DNA of 64,000 bases from Virgibacillus ndiopensis (GCF_900187325.1 NZ_FZMZ01000004.1:868001-932000); one strand, 5' to 3'; positions 1 through 8,280 are shown, numbered from the stretch's first letter. Numbers and translations: made by a program. The notes: generated from the sequence alone by a model not told the origin.

Positions 1-205
1 ATGTACTCCCAACTATTGTTAGCAAAAATACGTCCCAATACTCGTTAAATGAAGAATCGGTAAAATAAAGCGCCAACCAAAAACCTGTAAAAACTGGTAG
101 AACATTAGCGATTAAAACAATACCTTTTAAAAGTTCTTTTAGATCAAAGAAAATGGAAGTAGCATGCTGTTCGTCTATCTCTCTAATCGATTTATTCTCT
201 TTCAT
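1..205 (-). CDS. ctaB: Protoheme IX farnesyltransferase (heme O synthase), N-terminal part only
   Basis: The reading frame starts at the ATG at 205 and runs off the left edge, giving about 68 residues. A ribosome site (AGGGAAAG) lies just upstream. After a polar N-terminus comes a basic/hydrophobic stretch (LKGIVLIANVLPVFTGFWLAL) followed by a loop and another hydrophobic stretch. This is the pattern of the first membrane segment of CtaB/CyoE, including the TGFWLAL block that matches TGMWLAL in B. subtilis CtaB. The family makes heme O from heme B and farnesyl diphosphate in the membrane. The catalytic Asp-rich loops are outside the window, so the call rests on the N-terminus alone. Confidence 0.6.
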   Translation of the reverse strand, partial: MKENKSIREIDEQHATSIFFDLKELLKGIVLIANVLPVFTGFWLALYFTDSSFNEYWDVFLLTIVGST

Positions 206-383
206 TTCATATCTTTCCCTTCAAGACTGGTGCAAAAATTCTATGCAAAGAAACTTATATTCCCCCTTTATTGTAATGGTTTTACTAAAAATAATTAAGT
301 AATATGGATTAATACGTTTAAATGGATTTTGACTTATCTTTTGATTGAATTTAGACAAACTAAACATGGAGGAGGTTTTTTAA

Positions 384-494
384 ATGACTAAGAAGCGTAA
401 GAGTAAACACAAAAGTAAAGAGGAAATAAATGCTTTACGGTCAGGAACGAAAGGCGGCAAGAAATTACACGGACCAAACCGCCCTTCTACATAA
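384..494 (+). CDS. Small basic protein of 36 residues
   Basis: The start ATG at 384 follows a strong ribosome site (GGAGG at 371-375), and the ORF ends at a TAA at 492. The product is very rich in Lys and Arg (MTKKRKSKHKSKEEINALRS at its start), then Gly-Lys-rich, ending HGPNRPST. It has no Cys, no membrane segment and no signal peptide. Such short, basic, Gly-containing proteins in spore formers are often spore or nucleic-acid-associated, but I do not recognise the family. A hairpin downstream (507-551) would end its transcript. The strong ribosome site and fit between promoter region and terminator support it as a real gene. Confidence 0.55.
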   Translation: MTKKRKSKHKSKEEINALRSGTKGGKKLHGPNRPST

Positions 495-506
495 GGCCGG
501 AAATAA

Positions 507-551
507 AATAAAGCTACATGTCTTTCCTTTTAGGATTCATGTAGCTTTATT
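507..551. terminator. Terminator-like hairpin after the small basic gene
   Basis: A perfect 14-bp inverted repeat (AATAAAGCTACATG at 507-520 and its complement at 538-551) with a 17-nt loop. The A/T-rich outer ends give short U-runs on both strands. It separates the small basic gene from the SLAP gene. Confidence 0.55.
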
Positions 552-607
552 TATGGTCAAAGATAATATTATAATTAATGCAAACCCATACTGGAGGTGC
601 CAATGAG

Positions 608-994
608 ATGCAAAAACTTCGGTTTGAATCATCATGGGATAAGACAATATCCACGAAAGATCGGAATCAAATTGAGCAAGTTTTTTCAGATACACAATGT
701 GCAGTAAATGAACCTATTTATTTTTCATCATTGTGGCAAGCGATAAATCATAAAAACCAATTATTAGTAACGGTACTTATACATAACACTAGCCAGAAGA
801 ACCTTTCTTTCCAAAACACTAAAATGCGATATTTAGAGAACAATGAAATAGTAGTGGAGTATTCATTTACGCTTCCATTATTATTCGTTGAACCACATAC
901 AAGTATGCCGTGGACATTTATTTTTCCTGTTGAAAGCCTATGTCATAAACCAAAGTTAAAAAACGGAAAGTTAGATATAGTGTACAAGCTTTAG
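608..994 (+). CDS. SLAP domain-containing protein
   Basis: I place the start at the ATG at 608, because GGAGGT at 593-598 sits 9 nt upstream; an upstream in-frame ATG at 578 has no ribosome site. The product is 128 residues with no signal peptide. It matches the SLAP domain seen in accessory-Sec/S-layer-associated proteins of Bacillus: an N-terminal FESSWDKTISTKDRNQIEQVF block, then LLVTVLIHNTSQ, and a Pro-Ser-Met-Pro-Trp block (TSMPWTFIFP). SLAP proteins are linked to S-layer protein export in the B. anthracis group. Here it stands alone with no secA2 or S-layer gene nearby, so its partner is unknown. Confidence 0.7.
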   Translation: MQKLRFESSWDKTISTKDRNQIEQVFSDTQCAVNEPIYFSSLWQAINHKNQLLVTVLIHNTSQKNLSFQNTKMRYLENNEIVVEYSFTLPLLFVEPHTSMPWTFIFPVESLCHKPKLKNGKLDIVYKL

Positions 995-1073
995 AATTCC
1001 ATATAACTAATAAAAAATGATAAGAAATCAATGATTAGAGTAAAGATAATTTTCCGTCGTTGCATAAGGAAAA

Positions 1074-1100
1074 GGACTAAAACCTAACATGTTTTAGCCC
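1074..1100. terminator. Hairpin between convergent genes
   Basis: CTAAAAC at 1077-1083 pairs with GTTTTAG at 1091-1097, with GG/CC extending it past one mismatch. On the minus strand it is followed by TCCTTTTCC. It probably ends the VOC transcript and perhaps the SLAP transcript. Confidence 0.4.
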
Positions 1101-1133
1101 TATTATTTACCTTTATTACGAAAAATTTATTCT

Positions 1134-1550
1134 TCAAATCTCCCATGCAGGGTTCCAAACTACTTCCCACAAATGACCATTAGGATCTTGAAAGTGTCCG
1201 GAGTACCCACCCCAAAAGGTGTCGTGTGCAGGATCCGTTAAAGTAGCTCCCGCTTTTTCAGCCTGTTCCATTACCTTATCAACTTCTTCTTTACTTTCTA
1301 CATTATGTCCAATAGTAAATTCAGTGGGGCTTGAAGGAGTTTGCTCGATCTTTGCCTCATGAGCTATATCCTCGCGTTTCCAAATGGCAAGTTTTAAACC
1401 TGCTTGTAAATCAAAGAAAGCAACAGCTCCATGATCAAATTCTTTTCCAACGATACCATCTGTCGGCAAACCCAATCCATCCCGATAAAATTCCAATGCT
1501 TTCTCCAAATCATCTACACCTAATGTAATTACAGTGATTCGTGGATTCAT
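1134..1550 (-). CDS. VOC (glyoxalase/bleomycin-resistance fold) family protein
   Basis: A 138-residue single-domain protein with two beta-alpha-beta-beta-beta halves: the start (RITVITLGVDDLEKALEFYRDGLGLP) is the first repeat and the end (FQDPNGHLWEVVWNP) is the classic second repeat with the metal-site Glu. A short AGAGG lies upstream of the ATG at 1550. Members include metal-dependent lyases, dioxygenases and drug-binding proteins; the substrate cannot be told from sequence. Length is typical for the family. It is monocistronic, convergent with the SLAP gene, and separated by 39 nt from the DUF6157 gene upstream. Confidence 0.85.
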   Translation of the reverse strand: MNPRITVITLGVDDLEKALEFYRDGLGLPTDGIVGKEFDHGAVAFFDLQAGLKLAIWKREDIAHEAKIEQTPSSPTEFTIGHNVESKEEVDKVMEQAEKAGATLTDPAHDTFWGGYSGHFQDPNGHLWEVVWNPAWEI

Positions 1551-1589
1551 AATCGTGAAACCTCTAATCTTCTCTTATTTTTGGATACT

Positions 1590-1991
1590 TTATTTTCTTT
1601 TCGACCGCATTCCTTTTAAAATAGAAATATTGTCCATCGTGAGAAACTCATTATATGCCTTACTTTTAACGTCATATATTGCAATTTTCCCTTCATCATC
1701 ATAATGTATTCCCCAACCATATTTTTTTACTAATGGAGAAGCTCTAAAACATGCTTTTGGTTTTATAAAAAACTGTTCACGGAGTTCATCTAAATTATTT
1801 GATACGATGTAATTCTTTATTAAATAAGTTTTAAATTGTACATCTTCTTGTGTATATTTATAAGGATTATTCTTTATTAATTCATATTCGGTAGAAGCAA
1901 TGGTAGGTTTATTATTTCTTAGTACCGGTACAATAGCAGCATTAACATTTGAATCCTCAGAAATCGTAATAAAGGTGTTCTTATAACTCAT
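1590..1991 (-). CDS. DUF6157 family protein
   Basis: A 133-residue soluble protein. It has the DUF6157 hallmarks: MSYKNTFITISED at the start, KPTIASTEYELIKNNPYKYTQEDV in the first half and CFRASPLVKKYGWGIHYDDEGKIAIY in the second half. The function of this family is unknown; members are common in Firmicutes and actinobacteria. AGGAGG lies about 8 nt upstream of the ATG. No membrane segment or signal is visible. Its neighbour (VOC protein) shares the strand, and both may be transcribed together, but no functional link can be shown. Confidence 0.8.
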   Translation of the reverse strand: MSYKNTFITISEDSNVNAAIVPVLRNNKPTIASTEYELIKNNPYKYTQEDVQFKTYLIKNYIVSNNLDELREQFFIKPKACFRASPLVKKYGWGIHYDDEGKIAIYDVKSKAYNEFLTMDNISILKGMRSKRK

Positions 1992-2035
1992 AACTGACCT
2001 CCTAAGTTAATTGCTTTATTTAATTATACATTTCC

Positions 2036-4270
2036 TCATTCCGTACTCCTATTTATTGCTTCATGCATAGATACCTTTTTTAATGATCGTTTATTTAATA
2101 AAATTGTAACATAGTAAGCAGCAAGTATAACGACAAAGCTGATCGCAATATTAATCCAATCGATTTTAACTGGAATGGTTATGTTCATTTCAGCTGTTAT
2201 TGAATTAAGAAATGCTGAGATGGATACTAATGTGACTGGAATAGCAATTAGAAATCCTAGTATAACAAACCAAATATTATACCCAATCATCAGCTTCTGA
2301 ATAGTACGTTCATTATAGCCTAATACTTTCATAAGAGAAATTTTATACGAGTTCTCCTCAATCAGTAATGAGATTAATATATACATGATAATAACAGCAA
2401 TGACTGCTGCAACCAATGCTATTGCAATGATGCCATAATTTAATGGTTGAATGATTTGTTCAAAACCCGTAACCATATTATTTGTCAATGATTTTGATGC
2501 AAGTTCCCCTTTTGGTATGGAGAGCTCTTTATCTGAATACAATGACATATAGCTGTCCTTAGGATATTCATTTAATTGGTTAAATTGCTTTAACGGTATA
2601 TAAATCATATCTCCAAGGTAAGAATCTGCAATATAATCAATAGTTAAAGAGAACGTTTTGTTCGACAATTGACTTGTTACTTCTATTGTTTCTCCTTGTT
2701 TAATATCTAGTTTGTCTGCAAGCGATTTATTTATAATAACTGAATCAAATTTTAATCGATTACCATCCATGTCCGTTAACTGAATCGCAGAATTACCTGG
2801 TTTTAAACCTGTCACTACAAGAGACTGATCACCATCCTTTGTTTCTATTGCAGCAGGTACTGACGATGCAACTTGACCAGATTGTGGCGGTTCTGTTTGC
2901 AGTTGATTAAAGACATATTCATATTCATAATGATAAACTTCTTTAAAATTGTCACTAATTAAATAGGTCATCGAATCCTTTGTAATAAATCCCATCAATA
3001 ACAAAAGGGTTGCAAACATAACACCTAATGATAAAAATCCTATTCGTGGTAGATTACGCAAAATATCGCGAAAAATAAATTTTTTCGTAAATTTTAAGTT
3101 CCGTAATTTAACGATACGTTCAAACACGTTTACCTTGGTTTTCACCTTTCCGCCTTTCATCAAAATCACTGGTGGGATATTCAGTACACGTCGTACTAAA
3201 ATATATGTTAATGGTACAAAGAAAACCAATGGTAACAATAAACTTATTAATAAATATCCCAAATGTGGATCCGTTGTTAAAACTGGTAAATTATAATAGG
3301 CGGCAAAAACGGAGATTAATGGATGCATAAGCAACCAACCAAGTAAAGTACCTACAATGCTCCCTGATATAGCCAACATGGAAGCATAGGTAAGATAGTG
3401 GTGAATAATTTCACGTTTGTTATATCCGAGTGCATATAAAGTACCAATTTGAACGTATTCCTTCTTCATTAAACGCCACAATAAAATCAATATAATAACT
3501 AACGTAATCAACAATATGGCAATTGGTAGTGATTCGCCCATTTTTTTAACCGCTGCAATATCACCTTTAATAAAGGTGATCCGATTATTATCTTGTTTAT
3601 CAACCCATTGCAAGACATGGTTATTTTCATTAAGGATTTTTTTAAATTGTTCCTTATTATCTTGATTAAACTGAACACTGAAATAGCTATGCGTATTTGC
3701 CCAATTGTCTAAAACATCCTCTTTAACTATCGCAACTCCAAATGCGTCTGGATTTTTAAGAAAACCTGATGTGGACTTTAATGGATAAATATAATCAGGA
3801 ATAGCCATGGTTCCTTTAATAATAAAATTTTCCCCTGCTAATTCAAGGTGATCACCAATTGATAGATCATGTACTTTTGCATATCCCTGATCAACTAAAA
3901 TATCTTGATCTGATTGTAATTTGGTACCATCAATTACCGAATACGTATTGATAGTTTGTGTCTCGTTCAATAGTCTAAGAACCGTATCTTCCTTCATGGA
4001 TACATCAACGGAAAGTCTTTCTTCCAATTGAAGGTTAAGCTGTTCTTCCATTTGATCTGGTTTAGTTAAAGACTTCTGAACAATAAAGTTAGCATCTTCA
4101 ACGTTATTTGTCTGGTAAAATGAATCTAAGTTATCGACCAGATTAGCTCCAGCAGCAGTAAAAGCGTAAAATAATGTTGAACTAATCACGATAAGAATCC
4201 AGGCAGCCAGATATTGTGCCTTTTTCTCTTTAATTGTACGAAATAACTTTTTCCATAAAGTCACTACCAT
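2036..4270 (-). CDS. ABC transporter permease with two FtsX domains
   Basis: A 744-residue membrane protein. TM1 lies near residues 21-45, followed by an extracytoplasmic domain of about 200 residues. A first FtsX-type bundle (about 245-365) follows, then a second extracytoplasmic domain after a TM near 405-425, and a final three-TM bundle (about 610-735). This is the MacB/LolCE-like 'FtsX, extracytoplasmic domain, FtsX' layout seen in macrolide, antimicrobial-peptide or lipoprotein exporters. Its start overlaps the end of the ATPase gene by 7 nt, so both are translated as a unit. The upstream TetR gene probably controls them. The substrate is unknown; a role in envelope stress or drug export is inference. 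Confidence 0.85.
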   Translation of the reverse strand: MVVTLWKKLFRTIKEKKAQYLAAWILIVISSTLFYAFTAAGANLVDNLDSFYQTNNVEDANFIVQKSLTKPDQMEEQLNLQLEERLSVDVSMKEDTVLRLLNETQTINTYSVIDGTKLQSDQDILVDQGYAKVHDLSIGDHLELAGENFIIKGTMAIPDYIYPLKSTSGFLKNPDAFGVAIVKEDVLDNWANTHSYFSVQFNQDNKEQFKKILNENNHVLQWVDKQDNNRITFIKGDIAAVKKMGESLPIAILLITLVIILILLWRLMKKEYVQIGTLYALGYNKREIIHHYLTYASMLAISGSIVGTLLGWLLMHPLISVFAAYYNLPVLTTDPHLGYLLISLLLPLVFFVPLTYILVRRVLNIPPVILMKGGKVKTKVNVFERIVKLRNLKFTKKFIFRDILRNLPRIGFLSLGVMFATLLLLMGFITKDSMTYLISDNFKEVYHYEYEYVFNQLQTEPPQSGQVASSVPAAIETKDGDQSLVVTGLKPGNSAIQLTDMDGNRLKFDSVIINKSLADKLDIKQGETIEVTSQLSNKTFSLTIDYIADSYLGDMIYIPLKQFNQLNEYPKDSYMSLYSDKELSIPKGELASKSLTNNMVTGFEQIIQPLNYGIIAIALVAAVIAVIIMYILISLLIEENSYKISLMKVLGYNERTIQKLMIGYNIWFVILGFLIAIPVTLVSISAFLNSITAEMNITIPVKIDWINIAISFVVILAAYYVTILLNKRSLKKVSMHEAINRSTE

Positions 4271-4968
4271 TCAATCCTTTCTGGTTCAACTGGCCGCTCA
4301 TTTAAGTTGTTAGATTCAATTTTCCCATCTTTAAGTGTGATCACTCGATCGGCCATTGCACTAATTGCCTGATTATGTGTGATGATAAGCACTGTCGTAT
4401 TATATTTTTCATTGATTTGTTGAATCAATTTCAATATTTCCTTTGATATTTTGGAATCTAGAGCCCCCGTAGGCTCATCACATAAAAGTAATTCCGGTTT
4501 TCTAACTACTGCACGGGCAATCGAAACCCGCTGTTGTTGCCCTCCACTTAATTCACGTGGAAAACGATCGGCCATTCCTATTAAACCAACAGCATCTATT
4601 AATTCATCAATAGAGAGTGGTGATTTACTAATGTTCGCTGCTAATTCAATATTTTCGTAGACAGTTAGATTTGGGATAAGGTTATACATTTGAAAAACAA
4701 AACCAACCTTTTCCCGTCTATAATGAACCAACTGATTATCGTTTAATGACACAATATCTTTTTCATCAACATGGATTGTGCCAGAATCAACCCGATCTAT
4801 TCCACCTATGGCATTAATCAATGTCGACTTACCAGAACCAGATGGACCTAAAATAACGACAATTTCCCCTCTATCGATATCCACTTTAATATCAGTCAAT
4901 GCTTGAAACTTAGACAACCCACTTTGATACGTTTTATTAACCCCTTCTATTTCCAATAATTTCTCCAT
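4264..4968 (-). CDS. ABC transporter ATP-binding protein (MacB/LolD type)
   Basis: A 234-residue ATPase with Walker [10 protein letters not shown] near residue 42, a Q-loop ([17 protein letters not shown]), the signature [14 protein letters not shown], Walker [13 protein letters not shown] and the switch His in ITHNQ. The LSGGQQQR plus 'CDEPTGALD' combination is typical of the MacB/LolD/FtsE subclass that pairs with FtsX permeases. It lies directly upstream of such a permease, overlapping it by 7 nt, and 14 nt after the TetR gene. A ribosome site (GGAGGAAAAT) precedes the ATG. It powers the exporter on the cytoplasmic side of the membrane. Confidence 0.9.
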   Translation of the reverse strand: MEKLLEIEGVNKTYQSGLSKFQALTDIKVDIDRGEIVVILGPSGSGKSTLINAIGGIDRVDSGTIHVDEKDIVSLNDNQLVHYRREKVGFVFQMYNLIPNLTVYENIELAANISKSPLSIDELIDAVGLIGMADRFPRELSGGQQQRVSIARAVVRKPELLLCDEPTGALDSKISKEILKLIQQINEKYNTTVLIITHNQAISAMADRVITLKDGKIESNNLNERPVEPERIEW

Positions 4969-4982
4969 TTATTTTCCTCCGT

Positions 4983-5597
4983 TCAGTCTTTCAATTTACC
5001 AGCAAATATAAATCGAATTTGCTGATTTAATTGTTGTAAAAATTGTTCTTTCGTCATCGAATCATCATAAATGTAAATAAAAGTCTGCATCATAACTACC
5101 CCATAGACAGTATTTGTTGCTTCCTCACTATTTACCGGGATAAGAAAACAATTGGCATTTTCTTCGATAATTTGTTTAACCCACTGCATCGCTTCTTCAT
5201 CCAAACCGAATAAGCCTCGACGTAGATGTATACTCTCCTCAACTTCTTCTGTCATTGCATGCATAATTTCCCGCCAAAAAGATTTTGAATAAAGATCAAA
5301 AAACGCTGTCAACTCTGTCATTAATTGTGTGATCGATTCAACCAAATCCCCACTATAATCATTAATTAACGAATCATTATCCTTCTCTAATTGGGCTACT
5401 TCTTCTGCAAATATAGAAAGGAGTAGTGATCCTTTAGATGGGAAATAATTATAGATGGTTCCAGTACCAACTTTGGCGTCCTTCGCAATCATTGTCATAG
5501 AAGTATTTTGAAATCCTTTTTCTGTAAATATCCTTTTAGCAGATTGAATGATATTTATTTGATTTTGTTTCTTCTTTTCTTCGCGTAATCCTGACAT
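4983..5597 (-). CDS. TetR/AcrR family repressor of the adjacent ABC exporter
   Basis: A 204-residue protein with a TetR HTH at residues about 10-56 (IIQSAKRIFTEKGFQNTSMT, then VGTGTIYNYFPSKGSLL). The ligand-binding domain that follows resembles the YerO class in B. subtilis, which is likewise next to a transporter. It is the first gene of a three-gene minus-strand operon with the ABC ATPase and permease. Two palindromes at 5625-5656, 28-59 nt upstream of its start, are good operator candidates, so self-repression and control of the exporter are likely. The inducing ligand is unknown. Confidence 0.85.
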   Translation of the reverse strand: MSGLREEKKKQNQINIIQSAKRIFTEKGFQNTSMTMIAKDAKVGTGTIYNYFPSKGSLLLSIFAEEVAQLEKDNDSLINDYSGDLVESITQLMTELTAFFDLYSKSFWREIMHAMTEEVEESIHLRRGLFGLDEEAMQWVKQIIEENANCFLIPVNSEEATNTVYGVVMMQTFIYIYDDSMTKEQFLQQLNQQIRFIFAGKLKD

Positions 5598-5624
5598 GGT
5601 CTGTTAACTCCTTTTAAAAACAAA

Positions 5625-5656
5625 AATGAATCAATTCATTTATGAACACATTCATA
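5625..5656. promoter_or_regulatory. Paired palindromic operator upstream of the TetR-ABC operon
   Basis: Two adjacent palindromes: AATGAAT-CA-ATTCATT (5625-5640, 7-bp arms) and TATGAA-CACA-TTCATA (5641-5656, 6-bp arms). Both are made of ATGAA/TTCAT half-sites, the style of many TetR operators. Their place just upstream of the repressor start supports autoregulation; no binding is shown. Confidence 0.55.
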
Positions 5657-5803
5657 TTTTAAGGTATATAAAGTTAATTGTCAAACATCGCTTAATAAAA
5701 AGGGCATTTTTCGTAAATTTTGTAGCTTCAGTAAAATGCACGTAAGTTATCTTTTGTAGCTGTTATTCCCACAGCCAGTATACACTACGATTTCCGGAGC
5801 AGC

Positions 5804-6502
5804 TGCTATCCTTGCTCTACTGCTGATGTTCCTGCTCTACTGCCGATATTCCTGCTCTACTGCCGATATTCACGTTCTCCTGCCGATGTTCACGCTCTAC
5901 TGCCGATATCCTCGTTCTCCTGCCGATATCCTTGCTCTACTGCCGATATTCTTGCTCTACTGCCGATATCCTTGCTCTACTGCCGATATTAACGCTCTAC
6001 TGCCGATGTTCACGCTCTACTGCCGATGTTCACGCTCTACTGCCGATGTTCACGCTCTACTGCCGATATTCACGCTCTACTGCCGATATTCACGCTCTAC
6101 TGCCGATGTTCACGCTCTACTGCCGATGTTCCTGCTCTACTGCCGATATCCTTGCTCTTCTGCCGATATTCACGTTCTACTGCCGATATCCTCGTTCTCC
6201 TGCCGATATTCACGCTCTACTGCCGATATCTCGTTCTCCTGCCGATATCCTCGTTCTCCTGCCGATATTCACGCTCTACTGCCGATATCCTTGCTCTACT
6301 GCCGATATCCTTGCTCTACTGCCGATATTCTTGCTCTACTGCCGATATTCACGCTCTACTGCCGATATTCACGCTCTACTGCCGATATTCACGCTCTACT
6401 GCCGATATTCACGCTCTACTGCCGATATTCACGCTCTACTGCCGATATCCTTGCTCTCCTATCGATATCCTTGCTCTACTGCCGATATTCACGCTTTCCT
6501 GC
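5804..6502. repeat. 20-bp tandem repeat array, about 35 copies
   Basis: A near-perfect 20-bp period runs through the stretch, with the consensus TGCCGATATTCACGCTCTAC. Variation is confined to a few positions: ATATT/ATGTT/ATATC, CACGC/CTTGC/CCTGC, and CTCTAC/TTCTCC. One unit near 6222-6240 is 19 bp, and one near 6464 is degenerate (TATCGAT). All three plus-strand frames stay open because the unit lacks stops on that strand, which explains long spurious ORFs; on the minus strand the unit has a stop. There are no spacers, so it is not CRISPR. It lies between the TetR gene and the ISL3 unit. Its function is unknown. Confidence 0.95.
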
Positions 6503-6642
6503 TAAGTATCATCTCCCCAGGATGTTTCTATTTTTCTGTCTCCTCGGCTTATGTCGCAGTTTACGTATTTTGCGTAATACCAACAATCTTTTAGAAATAG
6601 CTTAAAAAATAATTGCATAAGGTATATTTGTGCGACACTCTT

Positions 6643-6650
6643 GTTTTTAT
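6643..6650. repeat. Left 8-bp target duplication of the ISL3 unit
   Basis: GTTTTTAT directly abuts the outer left inverted repeat and is repeated exactly at 9469-9476 beyond the outer right inverted repeat. Eight base pairs is the usual duplication length for ISL3 elements. Confidence 0.85.
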
Positions 6651-6676
6651 GGGTCTTCGGAATATATAGTGGAAAA
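6651..6676 (+). repeat. Outer left terminal inverted repeat of the ISL3 unit
   Basis: Begins GGGTCTTCGGA and ends TAGTGGAAAA. Its complement recurs at 9443-9468 with three mismatches. Confidence 0.8.
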
Positions 6677-6706
6677 CCCAGTTTAATAGTTTAACAACAA
6701 TTTAAT

Positions 6707-6731
6707 CATAAATCGGATTATTTAGTGGAAT
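6707..6731 (+). repeat. Possible inner left end (degenerate) of an ISL3 copy
   Basis: TCGGATTATTTAGTGGAA at 6713-6730 resembles the ISL3 end consensus seen at 6651, 8251-8278 and 9443-9468. It would pair with 8251-8278 to delimit an inner element of about 1.57 kb around the transposase. No target duplication flanks this inner pair, so it may be a subterminal repeat or a decayed end. Confidence 0.4.
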
Positions 6732-6784
6732 ATCATTATCCTTTATTGGTATAATTAACCTATCAAATGATAGGAGTGATGGTA

Positions 6785-6934
6785 ATGAGAGAGTTTAAGT
6801 TTCGTGCTTGGATAAATTTGTACTCACATTGGCATATGACAAACGAAGTACAATATGTGGATGATAAGACACTTGAATGCAATTTAAAAATTATTGGTAA
6901 TATCTATCAAAATCCAGAGTTGGTTCAGGTGTAA
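6785..6934 (+). pseudogene. YopX-like protein remnant (internal deletion), 49 residues
   Basis: The ORF starts at the ATG at 6785 behind TAGGAGTGATGG and ends at the TAA at 6932. It opens with MREFKFRAW, the N-terminal signature of phage/plasmid YopX proteins, and closes with IIGNIYQNPELV, the signature of their C-terminus; normal YopX proteins are about 120-150 residues. The middle (the 'GLxDKxGKxIYEGDI' part) is missing. It looks like an N-to-C fusion left by an internal deletion. It ends one base before the transposase ATG, so translation could still be coupled. Confidence 0.55.
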
Positions 6935-6935
6935 T

Positions 6936-8249
6936 ATGAACGACTTATTATTCCTCCCAGATCTTACAGCAATCGAACCACCACAAGAGAATGAAACCGA
7001 TATGATGTTTAAAGTGGAAGCAATCTATCCTCCAGAACGTTGTCCAGAATGTGGTTTTGACAAGTTATATAAGCACAGCTCACGAAAACAATTGATTATG
7101 GATTTGCCCATTCGTTTAAAGCGAGTTGGCTTACAATTGAACCGTAGACGTTATAAGTGTCGTGAGTGTGACTCGACCTTTTGGGAACGTCTTATATCCA
7201 TTGACGAAAAGCGTAGTATGACCAGAAGGCTGTTAGAATCCATTGAAGAGCAATCAATGTCTAAGACCTTTGTAGAAGTCGCAGAAAGCGTTGGTGTTGA
7301 CGAGAAGACCGTTAGGAACGTCTTTAAGGACTATGCGGCATTTAAAGAAAGAGAATACCAATTTGAGACTCCTAAATGGCTTGGGATAGATGAAATACAC
7401 ATCATTCGTAAACCTCGTCTGGTACTTACCAACGTTGAACGGAGAACTATCTATGACATCAAAAAGGATCGTAACAAGGATACAGTCATTAAACGCCTTT
7501 TAGAGATTGAAGATAGGTCTTATATCGAATACGTCACAATGGATATGTGGAAACCTTACAAAGATGCAGTGAATATCGTCCTTCCACACGCTAAAGTGGT
7601 GGTAGATAAGTTTCATGTAGTCCGTATGGCAAATCAAGCCTTGGATAGTGTTAGGAAATCTTTAAGAACTAATATGACACCAAAAGGAAGAAGAACACTT
7701 ATGCGTGATAGGTTTATACTTCTCAAACGCAGGCACGATCTAATCGACCGTGAATTGCTACTTTTAGAAACTTGGCTTGGAAATATTCCTGATTTGAAGG
7801 AAGCTTATGAACTCAAAGAAGAATTCTATAAGATATGGGATACGCCAAGTTCACAAGAAGGAGAAAAACGATATATAAATTGGCGTCAGCGTTGTGTATC
7901 CAGTAATGTTAAAGATGCTTATAAAGACCTTGTTAGAGCCGTAGACAATTGGAATGAAGAAATATTCAATCACTTTGATAAAAGACTTACTAACGCATAT
8001 ACAGAGTCTATAAATAGCATTATACGTCATGTTGAACGACTGGGAAAAGGATATTCTTTCGATTCTTTAAGGGCAAAAATTTTATTCAACGAAAAGCTTC
8101 ATAAAAAGCGGAAACCTCGTTTTAATAAAAATGCTTTTTACGATGCTTTACCAAATATGTTTGACCACGTTACAGATCACAACGTTTCAGATAACTTTGG
8201 TATCGACTTCACCACATTTATTAAGGAGTTGGAAAAGGGAGAGCTATAA
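6936..8249 (+). CDS. ISL3 family transposase
   Basis: Start at the ATG at 6936 (MNDLLFLPDL), giving 437 residues, a normal size for ISL3. An N-terminal zinc ribbon carries C36-x2-C39 and C75-x2-C78. A helix-turn-helix follows near 110-130. The DDE catalytic domain has D152 (WLGIDEIHI), D224 (VVVDKFHVVR) and E357 (NAYTESINS), so all catalytic residues are present. The protein cuts and pastes the element. An upstream TTG start at 6894 is possible in frame but overlaps the YopX remnant and has no good ribosome site. The gene looks intact and may be active. Confidence 0.95.
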   Translation: MNDLLFLPDLTAIEPPQENETDMMFKVEAIYPPERCPECGFDKLYKHSSRKQLIMDLPIRLKRVGLQLNRRRYKCRECDSTFWERLISIDEKRSMTRRLLESIEEQSMSKTFVEVAESVGVDEKTVRNVFKDYAAFKEREYQFETPKWLGIDEIHIIRKPRLVLTNVERRTIYDIKKDRNKDTVIKRLLEIEDRSYIEYVTMDMWKPYKDAVNIVLPHAKVVVDKFHVVRMANQALDSVRKSLRTNMTPKGRRTLMRDRFILLKRRHDLIDRELLLLETWLGNIPDLKEAYELKEEFYKIWDTPSSQEGEKRYINWRQRCVSSNVKDAYKDLVRAVDNWNEEIFNHFDKRLTNAYTESINSIIRHVERLGKGYSFDSLRAKILFNEKLHKKRKPRFNKNAFYDALPNMFDHVTDHNVSDNFGIDFTTFIKELEKGEL

Positions 8250-8250
8250 G

Positions 8251-8278
8251 TTCCGTTCCACCATAAATCCGAAAATCC
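8251..8278 (-). repeat. Inner right-end-like inverted repeat after the transposase
   Basis: Read on the minus strand it begins GGATTTTCGGATTTATGGTG, close to the outer ends of the unit. It lies 1 nt after the transposase stop, the same place as the outer right end relative to the decayed second transposase. Confidence 0.55.
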
Positions 8279-8280
8279 AA

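Noticed and set aside
578-607. Earlier start of the SLAP gene
   Set aside because: No ribosome site; GGAGGT lies inside the extension and serves the ATG at 608.
5804-6502. CRISPR array
   Set aside because: Units are directly adjacent with no spacers, and no cas genes are present.
5826-6605. Three long overlapping plus-strand ORFs with Leu/Tyr/Cys/Arg-rich repeated peptides
   Set aside because: They are made by the 20-bp tandem repeat, which lacks stop codons on this strand in all frames. No ribosome site or non-repetitive coding part supports them.
6894-6935. Earlier TTG start for the transposase (14 extra residues)
   Set aside because: It overlaps the YopX remnant, lacks a ribosome site, and the extra residues do not fit ISL3 N-termini.
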